Assembly: GCF_900110885.1 (NCBI RefSeq)
Contig: NZ_FOFJ01000013.1
Coordinates: 45,927 to 109,926, forward strand
Length of the DNA stretch: 64,000 nucleotides
Direction: 5' to 3'
From: Azotobacter beijerinckii
GTDB taxonomy: Bacteria > Pseudomonadota > Gammaproteobacteria > Pseudomonadales > Pseudomonadaceae
Both the position numbers and the translations under genes were made by a program. Under the pieces are notes generated by a model. It did no database searches, was not told where the DNA came from, and was given only the letters and a program-made list of their open reading frames with translations. Positions 30,484-44,216 of the stretch are shown piece by piece; the stretch's first letter is position 1, and every line of letters starts with the position of its first letter.

Positions 30484-32271
30484 TCAGTGCTGCAGATGCC
30501 CGTAGAGCTTGGCATAGAGGCCGCCCTCGGCGATCAGTTGATGGTGGTCGCCCTGTTCGGCGATGCGCCCGCCGTCGAATACCAGCACCCGGTCGGCCTG
30601 CTTCACCGCGGACAGGCGGTGGGCGATGATCAGGGTGGTGCGGCCGTGGAGGAAGCGCCCCAGGGCCTGGTGCAGGGCGTATTCGGTGGCGGCGTCGAGG
30701 GCCGAGGTGGCCTCGTCGAGGATTACCACCTGCGGGTCGGCAAGCACCATGCGGGCGATCGCCAGGCGCTGCCGCTGGCCGCCGGAGAGACGCACGCCGG
30801 AGCGCCCGACCACGCTGCCCAGCCCCTGCGGCAGGGCGCGGATGGTCGGCGCCAGCTGGGCGATCTCCAGCGCCTGCCAGCAGGCCTCGTCGCTGCGCTC
30901 GCGGCCCAGGGTGAGGTTGGCGCGCACCGTGTCGTTGAACAGCGCCGGCTGCTGCAGGACCACCGCGACATGTTCGCGCACCCGCGCCAGGCCGATCTCC
31001 TGGAGGGTCGAGCCGCCGAAGCGGATGGTCCCGGACTGCGGGGTGTAGAGGCCGAGCAGCAGTTGCACCAGGGTGCTCTTGCCGCCGCCCGAAGCGCCGA
31101 CCACCGCGACCTTCTCTCCCGGCGCGATGGACAGATCGAGGCCGTCCAGCACCGGCTCGTCGCGGTAGGCGAAATGCAGGTCGCGCACCTCGATGCCGAC
31201 CGTGGTGCGTCCCCGGAAAGGGTCGACGCCGCCGGGATACTGCGGCTCGTCGGCGCGGGCGAGCAGCTCGTTGATCCGCGCCAGGGCGCCGCCGGCGGCG
31301 TAGAAGGCGTACTGCAGGCCGAGCAGTTGCTCCACCGGGGCGATCATGAACCACAGGTAGCTGAACACCGCGAGCATCTGCCCGATCGACAGGTCGGAGA
31401 ACAGCACGGTGAGCATCGCCGCGGCACGGAACACGTCGATGCCGAACTGGAACAGCAGACCGCTGGCGCGGCTCGAGGCATCGGTCTTCCACTGCGAGGC
31501 GACCGCGCGGTCGCGCACTTCCTGGGCACGCTGGCCGAGGCGACCGAGGAAGAAGCCCTGGCGGTTGCCGGCGCGAACCTCCTGGATCGCCTCGAGGGTT
31601 TCGCTGAGCGCCTGGGTGAAGCGCGCGGTGCTGTCGTTCTCCAGCTTCTTCAGGTGCTTGACGCGCTTGCCGAGCAGCACCGTGGCGTAGATCACCAGGG
31701 GGTTGAACAGCAGGATCAGCAGGGCCAGCTGCCAGTGCATCCAGATCAGGATCGCCGAGGTGCCGGCCAGGGTCAGGACGGCGACCAGAAAGCGGCTCAG
31801 GGTATCGCCGACGAAGGTGTCGAGGGTATCCAGGTCGGTGACCAGATGGGCGGTCACGGTGCCGCTGCCGAGGCTTTCGTATTCGCCGAGGGAGATGCGC
31901 TCGAGGCGATCGATCAGGCGCAGGCGCAGGCGGTAGACGATGTCCTTCGAGAGGCCGGCGAACAGCTTGGCCTGCAGCACGCCGAACAGCAGCGCCGCGC
32001 CGCGCAGCAGCAGGGTCGCCAGCAGCATCAGGCCGATGTAGCCGACCGCGTTCTGCCAGACGGCGGGCAGCAGGTGATCCATCAGCCGCAGCGCCGCGTC
32101 GCCCTGTTTGAGCAGCACCTCGTCGACCAGCAGCGGCAGCAGGAGCGGAATCGGCACGCTGGCCAGGGCCGCCAGCACGGCGACGCCGTTGGCCAGCAGC
32201 AGGGCCTTGCGGTGATGCAGGGCGAGCCGGCGGATCTCCGCCCAGCTCAGGCGATCGGACGGCTCAGGCAT
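30484..32271 (-). CDS. ABC exporter half-transporter (fused membrane and ATPase domains)
   Basis: A 595-residue MsbA/LmrA-type exporter subunit working as a dimer. The transmembrane domain covers ~20-320 with six helices. The nucleotide-binding domain (~340-590) has Walker A VGASGGGKSTLVQ, the signature LSGGQRQRLAIAR, Walker B VVILDEATSALD and the switch His in LIIAHRLS. ATG at 32269-32271 overlaps the stop of the DsbA-like gene by eight bases; an in-frame GTG three codons earlier is an alternative. Substrate unknown; lipid or peptide export is typical. Confidence 0.9.
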   Translation of the reverse strand: MPEPSDRLSWAEIRRLALHHRKALLLANGVAVLAALASVPIPLLLPLLVDEVLLKQGDAALRLMDHLLPAVWQNAVGYIGLMLLATLLLRGAALLFGVLQAKLFAGLSKDIVYRLRLRLIDRLERISLGEYESLGSGTVTAHLVTDLDTLDTFVGDTLSRFLVAVLTLAGTSAILIWMHWQLALLILLFNPLVIYATVLLGKRVKHLKKLENDSTARFTQALSETLEAIQEVRAGNRQGFFLGRLGQRAQEVRDRAVASQWKTDASSRASGLLFQFGIDVFRAAAMLTVLFSDLSIGQMLAVFSYLWFMIAPVEQLLGLQYAFYAAGGALARINELLARADEPQYPGGVDPFRGRTTVGIEVRDLHFAYRDEPVLDGLDLSIAPGEKVAVVGASGGGKSTLVQLLLGLYTPQSGTIRFGGSTLQEIGLARVREHVAVVLQQPALFNDTVRANLTLGRERSDEACWQALEIAQLAPTIRALPQGLGSVVGRSGVRLSGGQRQRLAIARMVLADPQVVILDEATSALDAATEYALHQALGRFLHGRTTLIIAHRLSAVKQADRVLVFDGGRIAEQGDHHQLIAEGGLYAKLYGHLQH

Positions 32272-32896
32272 GGACGGCACGCTCCAACCAGCGCTCCAGC
32301 AACGGCGACAGGCGCTCCAGCGGCTGATGGCCGTTGGTCAAGAGAGCGAGCATGCCGTTGCGCTCGGCCAGCAGGGTCGGGAAGCCGGCGATGCCGAGCC
32401 GCTCGACCCAGGCGAAATCGGCGCGGGTGGCGGCCCGCTGCTCGGCGCTGTCGAAGGCCTCGGCGAAGCAGCAGCGGCTGAAGCCGGCGGTTTCGGCCAG
32501 CTCCAGCAGGACGCGCGCATGGGTAACATCACGACCCTCCAGGTAGAAGGCCTGCTGGATCAGCCGCGCGAGACGCCCCACCCGTCGCGGCGCGAGGTGG
32601 CGCGCCACCACCAGCGCCCGGCAGGCCGGCTCGGTGTCGTAAACCAGGCCCTCCGGCAGCCCCCCGGCGAAGTTGAAAGGCTGGCCGGTTTCGCCGCTCA
32701 CCGCCCGCCAGTGGGCGAAGATGCGCTCGCGAGCCGGCTCGCTGAGCGGTGCGCACTCCTGGCGCAGGCCGCCGACCACCCAGTCCAGCCTTACGCCCGC
32801 CTGCGCTGCCTGACGGGCCAGCTCCTCGACCACCGGGGCGAAGCCCCAGCACCAGGAGCACATCGGATCCATTACATAGAGCAGGCGCTGACTCAT
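32264..32896 (-). CDS. DsbA-family thioredoxin-fold protein (FrnE-like)
   Basis: A 210-residue cytosolic thiol-disulfide protein with the active-site motif MCSWCWGF at residues ~12-19 and the cis-proline loop in GIAGFPTLLAERNG (~170). The inserted helical domain lies between. There is no signal peptide, so it belongs to the cytoplasmic FrnE/2-hydroxychromene isomerase-like branch. It is the first gene of a two-gene unit with the ABC exporter, with overlapping stop and start. A functional link to the exporter is not established. Confidence 0.88.
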   Translation of the reverse strand: MSQRLLYVMDPMCSWCWGFAPVVEELARQAAQAGVRLDWVVGGLRQECAPLSEPARERIFAHWRAVSGETGQPFNFAGGLPEGLVYDTEPACRALVVARHLAPRRVGRLARLIQQAFYLEGRDVTHARVLLELAETAGFSRCCFAEAFDSAEQRAATRADFAWVERLGIAGFPTLLAERNGMLALLTNGHQPLERLSPLLERWLERAVHA

Positions 32897-33002
32897 ACGA
32901 ACTCCGTAGCGCGTGTGGAGGGTGCGTTTTCTGATCGTAGTCAGCCGGGCCGGGGGGTGTGGCCCTTGGCCGGCAAAAAAGCTGTCGATACCCTGAAAAT
33001 GG

Positions 33003-33026
33003 CTGCGCCGGCGTGGGCCGGCGCAG
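33003..33026 (-). terminator. Hairpin downstream of bolA-like gene
   Basis: 10-bp perfect stem CTGCGCCGGC/GCCGGCGCAG with a 4-base loop. On the minus strand it is followed by CCATTTTC. It separates the DUF2059-BolA unit from the DsbA-ABC unit. Confidence 0.6.
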
Positions 33027-33092
33027 GGCGGAGTTTACCGCAGCGGGAGCAGCCTGACGGACTGCGGCAAACTGCCGCTCGTCCGCGTGGCC

Positions 33093-33401
33093 TCAGTGAT
33101 CGTGCTTGCTACCGCCGGCACAGAGCGGCGAATCCGGCGCGACGCCGCGCTCCGCCCACTCCTCGGGGGTGTAGGTGTGCAGGGCCAGGGCATGGATCTG
33201 CCCCATCAGTTCGCCGAGGGTGGCGTAGACTTTCTGATGGCGCTTGACCACGCCCAGACCGGCGAACTGCGGGCTGACGATCACCGCCTTGTAGTGGGTC
33301 TCCTGACCGCGACTGTGCATGTGGCTTTCGTCGAGCAGCTCCAGGTACTGGGGTTCGAGGGCCGCCAGGGCGGTCTTGATGCGTTCGCTCTTGAGGGTCA
33401 T
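33093..33401 (-). CDS. BolA-family protein
   Basis: A 102-residue BolA/IbaG-type protein. These pair with monothiol glutaredoxins in iron-sulfur cluster handling or act in stress regulation. The conserved core is LELLDESHMHSRGQETHYKAVIVS with the metal-ligand His region, then FAGLGVVKRHQKVYATLGEL and the late IHALALHTYTPEEW. The C-terminal CAGGSKHDH is an added Cys/His tail. Its ATG overlaps the DUF2059 stop (ATGA), so translation is coupled. Confidence 0.9.
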   Translation of the reverse strand: MTLKSERIKTALAALEPQYLELLDESHMHSRGQETHYKAVIVSPQFAGLGVVKRHQKVYATLGELMGQIHALALHTYTPEEWAERGVAPDSPLCAGGSKHDH

Positions 33402-33898
33402 TTCTTGGGCTCTCCCAGCTCTTTCTGCATGTCTTCAAGCAGCTTGTTCACTTCCGGCACCGCCGCCTCCAGCGCCGCCTGGGTAATCTGCGCCGACTGC
33501 GCGGTCAGCGCCGGCATGCTCTGCAGGACCTTCTGGCCCAGCGGCGACTGGTAGAACTCGAGCAGATCCTTCATCTCGCTTTCGCTGAAGGTGCCGGTGT
33601 AGAGCTTGACCAGATCGGGCTTGAGCTTGTCCCAGCCGACCGCCTTGTCCAGCGCGGTATTGGCCCGGGCCTGGTAGCGCTCGAGCAGCGGCTGCTTGCT
33701 CTGCGGCGCCTTGGCCTCGGCGAAGCGCCGGGCGAACATCTGCTGCACCTGGGCGTAGACCGGCACGGTCAGCTTGTCGGCCCGCACCACCTGGAGGAAC
33801 TTCTCCGCGGCGGCGGCATGGCTGGCAGCGTCGGCCAGCGCCTGGCCGCTGGCGCAGAGCAGCAGAGAGGCGGCGCAAAGCACTCGAAAACGGGACAT
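33398..33898 (-). CDS. DUF2059 exported protein
   Basis: A 166-residue periplasmic protein: signal peptide ([22 protein letters not shown]) and a helical DUF2059 domain, with [30 protein letters not shown] (shown here only in part: [19 protein letters not shown], ~105-125) as its hallmark. Function unknown. AAGGATG lies before the ATG. First gene of the pair with the BolA-like gene, a common neighbourhood in pseudomonads. Confidence 0.85.
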   Translation of the reverse strand: MSRFRVLCAASLLLCASGQALADAASHAAAAEKFLQVVRADKLTVPVYAQVQQMFARRFAEAKAPQSKQPLLERYQARANTALDKAVGWDKLKPDLVKLYTGTFSESEMKDLLEFYQSPLGQKVLQSMPALTAQSAQITQAALEAAVPEVNKLLEDMQKELGEPKK

Positions 33899-34053
33899 TC
33901 GGACATCCTTCTAGGCAAGGCAAAAGGGGAAAAACCTCCGACGAGGCCTTCCCGGCCGGGCCATTCTGCGCCCAAGCCGGAGGGCGCTCAAGGGAGGCCG
34001 GCGGAGGCGGCGTCTACACTCCGGTACAGCCCACTCCCGAGGAGAACTGCCGC

Positions 34054-35448
<1,395 letters not shown>

Positions 35449-35590
35449 AGGGAACACCGCAGGGAACATCGGCCATACTTTTGTCCGACAGGACCTCGGG
35501 TATTGTGGCTCCGGTGGCATGGCCTCCGGGTTCGAGGAGCGGCATGCCACCAATCCCCCCGAGCCATAGAGCAACGCAAGGAGCACTGCC

Positions 35591-35779
35591 ATGTCCGCAC
35601 ACCGCTCGACCGACACGACTCCCACCCCCCACTTCCGCGCCGACCGCATCAGTGTCGTCAACCACGAGTTCTTCTTCGACACCCGCGAGGGCCAACTGAT
35701 GGGGCCCTACGCCAGCCGCGAGGAAGCCCTGAAGGGCGTCCAGGACTATATCCGCCAGTGCCAGGGAAACCCCGGTTAA
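35591..35779 (+). CDS. Small conserved protein, 62 residues (DUF6316-like)
   Basis: A short soluble protein found widely in pseudomonads. The core FRADRISVVNHEFFFDTREG followed by MGPYASREEALKGVQDYI is a recurring pattern (aromatic-rich strand, TREG, GP(F/Y)xSRExA) of a small family I recall as DUF6316. Function unknown. GCAAGGAGC lies before ATG 35591. It stands 143 bases after fumC. Confidence 0.65.
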   Translation: MSAHRSTDTTPTPHFRADRISVVNHEFFFDTREGQLMGPYASREEALKGVQDYIRQCQGNPG

Positions 35780-35817
35780 GGGCTGCTCCCGGCAGGCCTG
35801 GCTCTCCCGGCCGCCCC

Positions 35818-36657
35818 TCAGAAACGCCAGACCATGCCGCCGCCGACGATGCGCAGGGTGCTGTTGGCTGGCTCGCTAGGCAGGATGTCGGTGCGCCCCC
35901 GACTGCTCGAGCGGTCCGGCGATGCGCCGAACCGGATCAGGCTGTAGCCGAACTGCAGCTCCATCCCCTCCTCCATCTGGTAACGCAGCCCGGCGGCCAG
36001 GCGCAGATTCTCCGGCAACGGGTCGGTCGGGGTACGCCCCTTGCCGGCCCGCGACGAAGAGCCGTATCTCACCCCGACGCTCCAACTCAACCGCTCGCTG
36101 AGCTGCTGCTCCGCCCCCAAGGCGAGGCGCCAGGTGTCCCGGTACTGGTGCTCGGAGGCACCCGAGGTCGCGGCACCGAGGGCCTGCGCCTCGTTGGCGC
36201 TCCTGTCGAGTCCGCCCCAGCCCTGCCCCTGCCAGCCCACGCTGGCCGAAAGCATCCACCCGCTGTCGAGCCGATGGGCAACGCTCGCGGTGACGGTGCG
36301 CGGTGCCCGCGTGTCGGCGATCAGCCGATTGGCCTCCAGAAACCCCAGGGCGAGGTTCGCCACGGGACTGGCGACGCCGGAGCGCTCGTCGAGATCCTGC
36401 TCGTAGCTGCTGGCAGAGGCCACTCCCAGCCAGGTGTTCTTGCCCAGCCGGTACAGCTGGCCCAGGCTGACTCCGGCGATCGTGTCGCTGTCGCGATAGG
36501 CCGGCGGTGTCCCGAGCGGCGGAAAGGCCATGCCGGCCGGCGCTCGGGAACCGGCAGCGGCTGGCCCTTCGGCAAGGTTGAACATGGCGTCGTCGGCCCA
36601 GCCGGTGCCGGCAGCACCGAGCAGGGCCAAGCCGAACAGAACCTGGCGGGTTGGCAT
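35818..36657 (-). CDS. Short FadL/OMPP1-like outer-membrane protein
   Basis: A 279-residue exported protein with a signal peptide (LFGLALLGAAGTGWADDA), alternating beta-strand pattern and a C-terminal aromatic (GGGMVWRF), as in outer-membrane barrels. The second half (KNTWLGVASASSYEQDLD, LSASVGWQGQGWGG, QYRDTWRLALGAEQQLSERL, LRLAAGLRYQMEEGMELQFG) resembles the C-terminal part of FadL-type fatty-acid or aromatic transporters, but these have ~420 residues. The plug domain and first strands are missing while the signal peptide is kept. It may be an 8-10-strand relative or an internally deleted FadL. Confidence 0.65.
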   Translation of the reverse strand: MPTRQVLFGLALLGAAGTGWADDAMFNLAEGPAAAGSRAPAGMAFPPLGTPPAYRDSDTIAGVSLGQLYRLGKNTWLGVASASSYEQDLDERSGVASPVANLALGFLEANRLIADTRAPRTVTASVAHRLDSGWMLSASVGWQGQGWGGLDRSANEAQALGAATSGASEHQYRDTWRLALGAEQQLSERLSWSVGVRYGSSSRAGKGRTPTDPLPENLRLAAGLRYQMEEGMELQFGYSLIRFGASPDRSSSRGRTDILPSEPANSTLRIVGGGMVWRF

Positions 36658-36986
36658 GGTAGCCACCTCTCTAGCATCCATAGGGAGGGTGTACCAGCCG
36701 TGAAGACTGATCGGGTCGGAGCATGGCGGCGCAACATCCCACCTGCCCCTCCCGGAAAACATCCAGGACACGGACTGGTAGTCCGTCGACCTCGTGTGGG
36801 CTTCGATACCGGCGGAGCGCTATCGCATGGCCATGCCCAGTGTCAGTCAACCTCGACAATCATAGTTGGCGAAACGACGGTCTTCTGCCGAACCAAGCTC
36901 CGCCAGCCCCCGCAGCCACAGGAGCCGGGCTGCCCGTTCGTCGGCTGCCCGGCGAGCCGACGAACGGGCAGCAAGGGCGATGCGTT
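36658..36986. other. Gene-free region between pap and the FadL-like gene
   Basis: About 330 bases, no supported frame. It contains the large inverted repeat at 36930-36971 just after the pap stop and presumably the promoter of the porin-like gene. Confidence 0.45.
36930..36971 (-). repeat. 17-bp perfect inverted repeat behind pap
   Basis: Arms CTGCCCGTTCGTCGGCT (36930-36946) and AGCCGACGAACGGGCAG (36955-36971) are exact reverse complements, loop of eight. It lies 16 bases after the pap stop codon. There is no T-tract, so it may be a mRNA-stabilising or Rho-assisted end. Confidence 0.75.
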
Positions 36987-38471
36987 TCAGCCGCGAAACG
37001 CCCTCTCCAGCGCCTCGTTGAGAGTGCGCAGGATCTTCACCCGGGCGAAGTACTTGTCGTTGGCCTCGACCAGGGTCCAGGGGGCGATCCCGGTGCTGGT
37101 GCGGTCGACCATGTCGCCCACCGCATCGCAGTAGGCGTCCCACTTGTCGCGGTTGCGCCAGTCGTCCGGGGTGATCTTGAAGCGCTTGAAGGGCGTCGCC
37201 TCGCGCGCCTTGAAGCGCTCGATCTGGGTCTGCTGGTCGATGGCCAGCCAGAACTTGACCACCACCACCCCGGCACCGGTCAGCTCCTCCTCGAAATCGT
37301 TGATCTCGCCGTAGGAGCGCAGCCAGTCGACCTCGCTGCAGAGGCCCTCGACCCGCTCCACCAGTACCCGCCCATACCAGGAGCGGTCGAAGATGGTGAA
37401 CTTGCCGCGCGCCGGGATGTGCCGCCAGAAACGCCACAGGTAGGGTTGCGCGAGTTCCTCGTCGGTCGGCGAAGCGACCGGCACGATGCGGTACTGGCGC
37501 GGGTCCAGCGCCCCGGTGACGCGGCGGATCGCCCCGCCCTTGCCGGCGGCGTCGTTGCCCTCGAACACCGCCAGCAGGGCATGCTGGCGCATCCGCTTGT
37601 CGCGCATCAATCCGGCCAGGCGCGCCTGCTCGACGAGCAGCTGCGCCTGATAGTCGGCCTTGTCCAGCGTCTGGGTCATGTCCAGGGCATCCAGCAGGGC
37701 GCGGTTGTCGAGGCTGGACACCAGGGGCGCCGCATGGGGGCTGCTGCGCGCCGCCCCCTCGCGCTTCAGGGCCGCCTGCAGGCCCTCGAGGAGGATGCGC
37801 CCGACGCTCAGGCTGCGGTAGTTGGCGTCGGTTCCCTCGATCACGTACCAGGGCGCGAAGTCCCGGTTGGTGCGGCGCAGCACCCGCTCGCCATGACGCA
37901 CGAACTTGTCGTAGGTCTTCGACTGCTGCCAGTCCAGCGAGCTGAGCCGCCAGCTGTGCAGGGGATCGTCGTTGAGGGCCTTGAGACGCTCCTTCATGCG
38001 CTTCTTCGACAGGTGGAACCAGAACTTGAAGATCAGCGCCCCCTCGTCGCTGAGCATGCGCTCCAGGCGCCCAGCGATATCGATGGCTTGGTCGAGGCGG
38101 GCGTCGTCGATCCGCCCGCCGATCCGCGCCTGTAGCATCTGGCTGTACCAGGTGCCGAAGAAGATGCCGGTCCGCCCCTTCGGCGGCAGCTTCCGCCAGT
38201 AGCGCCAGGCCGGCGGACGGGCCAGTTCCTCGTCGGTCGGCTGGTCGAAGGTGCTGACCTCGATCAGCCGCGGGTCCATCCACTCGTTGAGCAGCTTGAC
38301 CGTCTCGCCCTTGCCCGCCCCCTCGATCCCGCTGATCAGCACCAGCACCGGAAAGCGGCCCTGCTCCTTGAGCTCGAACTGAGCCTCCAGCAGGGCCTCG
38401 CGCAGCGCCGGAACCTGGGCGTCGTAGGTCGCATCGTCGATGGTGTGGCCGATTTCCGCGGACTCGAACAT
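36987..38471 (-). CDS. pap: Polyphosphate:AMP phosphotransferase (double PPK2)
   Basis: A 494-residue fusion of two PPK2 domains, transferring phosphate from polyphosphate to AMP to make ADP. The N-terminal domain has ISGIEGAGKGETVKLLNEWM (Walker A, ~45-65) and FGTWYSQML; the C-terminal domain has FEGNDAAGKGGAIRRVTGAL (~285-305), DRSWYGRVLVERVEG (Walker B/lid) and FWLAIDQQTQIERFKARE. Two-domain length and order match class II PPK2/PAP of Acinetobacter and P. aeruginosa. The frame stays open far upstream, antisense to mnmC; the true start is ATG 38469-38471 behind CAGGAG. Divergent from mnmC. Confidence 0.94.
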   Translation of the reverse strand: MFESAEIGHTIDDATYDAQVPALREALLEAQFELKEQGRFPVLVLISGIEGAGKGETVKLLNEWMDPRLIEVSTFDQPTDEELARPPAWRYWRKLPPKGRTGIFFGTWYSQMLQARIGGRIDDARLDQAIDIAGRLERMLSDEGALIFKFWFHLSKKRMKERLKALNDDPLHSWRLSSLDWQQSKTYDKFVRHGERVLRRTNRDFAPWYVIEGTDANYRSLSVGRILLEGLQAALKREGAARSSPHAAPLVSSLDNRALLDALDMTQTLDKADYQAQLLVEQARLAGLMRDKRMRQHALLAVFEGNDAAGKGGAIRRVTGALDPRQYRIVPVASPTDEELAQPYLWRFWRHIPARGKFTIFDRSWYGRVLVERVEGLCSEVDWLRSYGEINDFEEELTGAGVVVVKFWLAIDQQTQIERFKAREATPFKRFKITPDDWRNRDKWDAYCDAVGDMVDRTSTGIAPWTLVEANDKYFARVKILRTLNEALERAFRG

Positions 38472-38585
38472 GGGAAACTCCTGGAGCAACAGGGATACGT
38501 TCAGCGTAACGAATGAATGGCACGCTGTCCGGCACCGCCCGGGGGTTCGGGTAGAATGCGCCGCCGATTTTCCAGGAGAACGCCC

Positions 38586-40547
38586 ATGCCCGACTTCCAG
38601 CACGCCCAGCTCGACTGGGACGAGCACGGCCAGCCGCTGTCGCGCGGCTTCGGCGACGTGTACTTCTCCCGCGCCTCGGGGCTGGAGGAAACCCGCCACG
38701 TGTTCCTCGCCCACAACGCGCTGCCGCTGCGCTTCGCCGCGCTGCCGGCCGGCGGGCGGCTGACCGTCGGCGAGACCGGTTTCGGCACCGGGCTGAACTT
38801 CCTCTGCGCCTGGCAGTTGTTCGAGCGCACGGCGCCGACCGACGCCCGCCTGCACTTCGTCAGCGTCGAGAAGTTTCCCCTGACTCGCGCCGACCTGCGC
38901 CAGGCGCTGGCCCTCTGGCCGGAGCTGGCCGCGTATGCCGGGGCGTTGCTGGAGCAGTATGTCGCCGTGCATCCGGGCTTCCAGCGCTTCGTCTTCGCCG
39001 AGGGCCGGGTGGTGCTGACCCTGCTGGTCGGCGACGTGCTGGAGCGCCTGCCCGAGCTGGATGCGCGCATCGACGCCTGGTTCCTCGACGGCTTCGCCCC
39101 GGCGAAGAACCCGCAGATGTGGACGCCGGAACTGTTCGCCGAACTGGCCCGGCTGTCCGCCCCCGATGCGACCCTGGCGACCTTCACCAGCGCCGGCTTC
39201 GTGCGCCGCGGACTGCAGGAAGCGGGCTTCGTCCTGCAGCGGGTCAAGGGCTTCGGCCAGAAGCGCGAGATGCTCGCCGGACGTTTCGAGGGCGCGCCGC
39301 AGGATACCGCCAGCCCCTGGTTCGCCCGCCCGCCGCATCCTGCCGGCGCCCGCGAGGCGCTGGTGATCGGCGCCGGCCTGGCCGGCTGCGCCGCGGCCGC
39401 CAGCCTGGCCCGGCGCGGCTGGCAGGTGACGATTCTGGAGCGCCGCGACGGGGTCGCCGAGGAAACCTCCGGCAATCCCCAGGGCGTGCTCTACCTCAAG
39501 CTGTCGGCCCACGGCACCGCGCTCTCCCGGCTGATCGTCGCCGGCTTCGGCTTCACCCGCCGACTGCTGCAGCGCCTCGAACCGGGTCGCGACTGGGCGC
39601 CGTGCGGCGTGCTGCAGTTGGCCTTCGACGCCAAGGAAACGGCACGCCAGGCCGAACTGGCCGCGGCCTTCCCCGCCGACCTGCTGCACCGCCTGAACCG
39701 CGAGCAAGCCGAAGCCCTGGCCGGGGTCGCCCTGGACAGCGGCGGGCTGTTCTACCCCGAGGCCGGCTGGGTGCATCCGCCGGCACTCTGCGCGCAACTG
39801 GCCGAACACCCGAACATCCGTCTGCTGACCCACCGGGAGGTCCTCGCGCTGCACCGCGAGAGCGGCCGGTGGTGCGCCCGGGCCGGCGAAACGCTGCTCG
39901 CCCGGGCGCCGGTCGCGGTGCTCGCCGGCGGCGCGGAGATCGCCCGCTTTCCCGAGGCCGCCGGGCTGCCGCTCAAACGCATCCGCGGGCAGATCAGCCG
40001 TTTGCCGGCGACCGCCGCCAGCCAAGACCTGAAGACCGTGCTCTGCGCCGAAGGCTACGTCGCCCCGCCACGCGCCGGCGAGCACACCCTGGGTGCCAGC
40101 TTCCGCTTCGACTACGACGAACTGGCACTGACTGCCGAGGAACATGCGGAGAACCTGCAACTGCTGCGGGAAATCTCCACCGACCTGGCGGGAAGCTTGC
40201 AGGCCGACCGGCTCGATCCGGCGGAGCTGGCAGGTCGCGCGGGCTTTCGCTGCACCAGCCCGGACTACCTGCCGCTCGTCGGTCCCCTGGCCGACGCCGC
40301 GGCCTTCGCCGAGACCTACGCCGTGCTGGGCAAGGATGCCCGTCAGGTGCCGCAGCGCCCCTGCCCCTGGCTGGAGGGCCTGTATGTCAGCAGCGGCCAC
40401 GGCTCGCGCGGCCTGCTCAGCGCGCCGCTGTCCGGGGAGCTTTTGGCCGCCTGGCTGGACGACGAACCGCTGCCGGTTCCGCGGACGGTGGCCGAGGCCT
40501 GCCACCCCAACCGCTTCGCCCTGCGCCGACTGATTCGCGGGGGCTGA
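38586..40547 (+). CDS. mnmC: MnmC bifunctional tRNA mnm5s2U methyltransferase/oxidase
   Basis: A 653-residue enzyme finishing the 5-methylaminomethyl-2-thiouridine modification at wobble U34. The N-terminal methyltransferase domain (~1-235) has the SAM motif [19 protein letters not shown] and [17 protein letters not shown]. The C-terminal FAD oxidase (~255-640) starts with [20 protein letters not shown] and holds [13 protein letters not shown], plus [26 protein letters not shown] lies before ATG 38586; two upstream in-frame starts are not conserved. Full length. Confidence 0.95.
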   Translation: MPDFQHAQLDWDEHGQPLSRGFGDVYFSRASGLEETRHVFLAHNALPLRFAALPAGGRLTVGETGFGTGLNFLCAWQLFERTAPTDARLHFVSVEKFPLTRADLRQALALWPELAAYAGALLEQYVAVHPGFQRFVFAEGRVVLTLLVGDVLERLPELDARIDAWFLDGFAPAKNPQMWTPELFAELARLSAPDATLATFTSAGFVRRGLQEAGFVLQRVKGFGQKREMLAGRFEGAPQDTASPWFARPPHPAGAREALVIGAGLAGCAAAASLARRGWQVTILERRDGVAEETSGNPQGVLYLKLSAHGTALSRLIVAGFGFTRRLLQRLEPGRDWAPCGVLQLAFDAKETARQAELAAAFPADLLHRLNREQAEALAGVALDSGGLFYPEAGWVHPPALCAQLAEHPNIRLLTHREVLALHRESGRWCARAGETLLARAPVAVLAGGAEIARFPEAAGLPLKRIRGQISRLPATAASQDLKTVLCAEGYVAPPRAGEHTLGASFRFDYDELALTAEEHAENLQLLREISTDLAGSLQADRLDPAELAGRAGFRCTSPDYLPLVGPLADAAAFAETYAVLGKDARQVPQRPCPWLEGLYVSSGHGSRGLLSAPLSGELLAAWLDDEPLPVPRTVAEACHPNRFALRRLIRGG

Positions 40548-40680
40548 GGCGGTACCACCGCCTCGCCCCACACCGGGCGCGCACAGCGGATGCTTGATGC
40601 GCCCACGGCATCCGGGCAAAGTTCCTCCTTCTGACCCGAGGTTCCCAACGGGAAAATTCGCGCTCGCTAGAGGATTGGGG

Positions 40681-43422
<2,742 letters not shown>

Positions 43423-43462
43423 GGCCGGGCGGTCCCGCCCGCTTTGCTCCCGGAGAATCCCC

Positions 43463-43690
43463 ATGCTCATCCCCTACCACCTGCTGGAGGCCGACACCCT
43501 GACCCGGCTGATCGAGGACTTCGTGACCCGCGAAGGCACCGACAACGGCGACGAAACCCCTCTGGCGACCCGCGTGCAGCGCGTCCGCCAGGCGCTGGAA
43601 AGCGGCGAGGCGCTGATCGTCTTCGAGCCGGACAGCCAGCAATGCCAGCTGATGGCGAAACGGGACGTGCCGAAGGAATGGCTGGATTGA
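43463..43690 (+). CDS. YheU-family protein
   Basis: A 75-residue soluble protein of the YheU/UPF0270 family: LIPYHLLEADTLTRLIEDFVTREGTDNG and VQRVRQALESGEALIVFEPD are its two conserved blocks. Function unknown. GGAG precedes the ATG. It lies 40 bases after the hybrid kinase, so it may be in the same transcript. Confidence 0.88.
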   Translation: MLIPYHLLEADTLTRLIEDFVTREGTDNGDETPLATRVQRVRQALESGEALIVFEPDSQQCQLMAKRDVPKEWLD

Positions 43691-43699
43691 ACCTGGCAG

Positions 43700-44059
43700 T
43701 CAACGCCGCCGCCCGAGCAGCCAGAGATAGACCAGGGCATTGACCAGCAGCACCGAGGTGCCCAGCCAGACCTGGATGCCCGGCGTCAGACCGGCCGGGT
43801 AGATCAGCGGCAGCAGGTAATGCTCGATGAAGCTGCCGTCGTAGCCGGACTCCCCGGCAGCCCGGCGCAGGGCGTTCTCCCAGCCGGTCAGCGGACAGGG
43901 CAGGCTGAAGAACTCGGTCGCCGCGCCCCAGGCCATCGCCGGCAGGTGCACCAGGGCCAGGATGCGCCAGCGCAACAGCAACAGGCCGCCCAGCAGCACG
44001 AAGAGAATAAACAGCAGGTGTGCCACCAGCAACGCGTCCGCAGCCAACCGGTAAAGCAT
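43700..44059 (-). CDS. DUF2784 membrane protein
   Basis: A 119-residue inner-membrane protein with four hydrophobic segments. DALLVAHLLFILFVLLGGLLL, the NCPLT-like SLPCPLTGWENALRRAAGESGY motif (one Cys) and a last helix before GRRR define DUF2784. Function unknown. GGAGG lies eight bases before the ATG. Confidence 0.87.
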   Translation of the reverse strand: MLYRLAADALLVAHLLFILFVLLGGLLLLRWRILALVHLPAMAWGAATEFFSLPCPLTGWENALRRAAGESGYDGSFIEHYLLPLIYPAGLTPGIQVWLGTSVLLVNALVYLWLLGRRR

Positions 44060-44173
44060 GGATGCCTCCCCTGTGGCGAAGGGCAGCTGTTTCTACCGCC
44101 GGCCCGATGGGACAACCATAGCAGCGCCGGGCAGGCTGCCCCCGGCAGGAAAAAGCCCTGCCCCAGAAACAGG

Positions 44174-44198
44174 AAAGGCAGCCCGAAGGCTGCCTTTT
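44174..44198 (-). terminator. Intrinsic terminator of yjcH-actP
   Basis: 10-bp stem AAAGGCAGCC/GGCTGCCTTT with loop CGAA, 19 bases after the actP stop codon. Flanked by A/T on both sides; used at least for the minus-strand operon. Confidence 0.8.
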
Positions 44199-44216
44199 GA
44201 CCTGCCGAAGGAAGGG

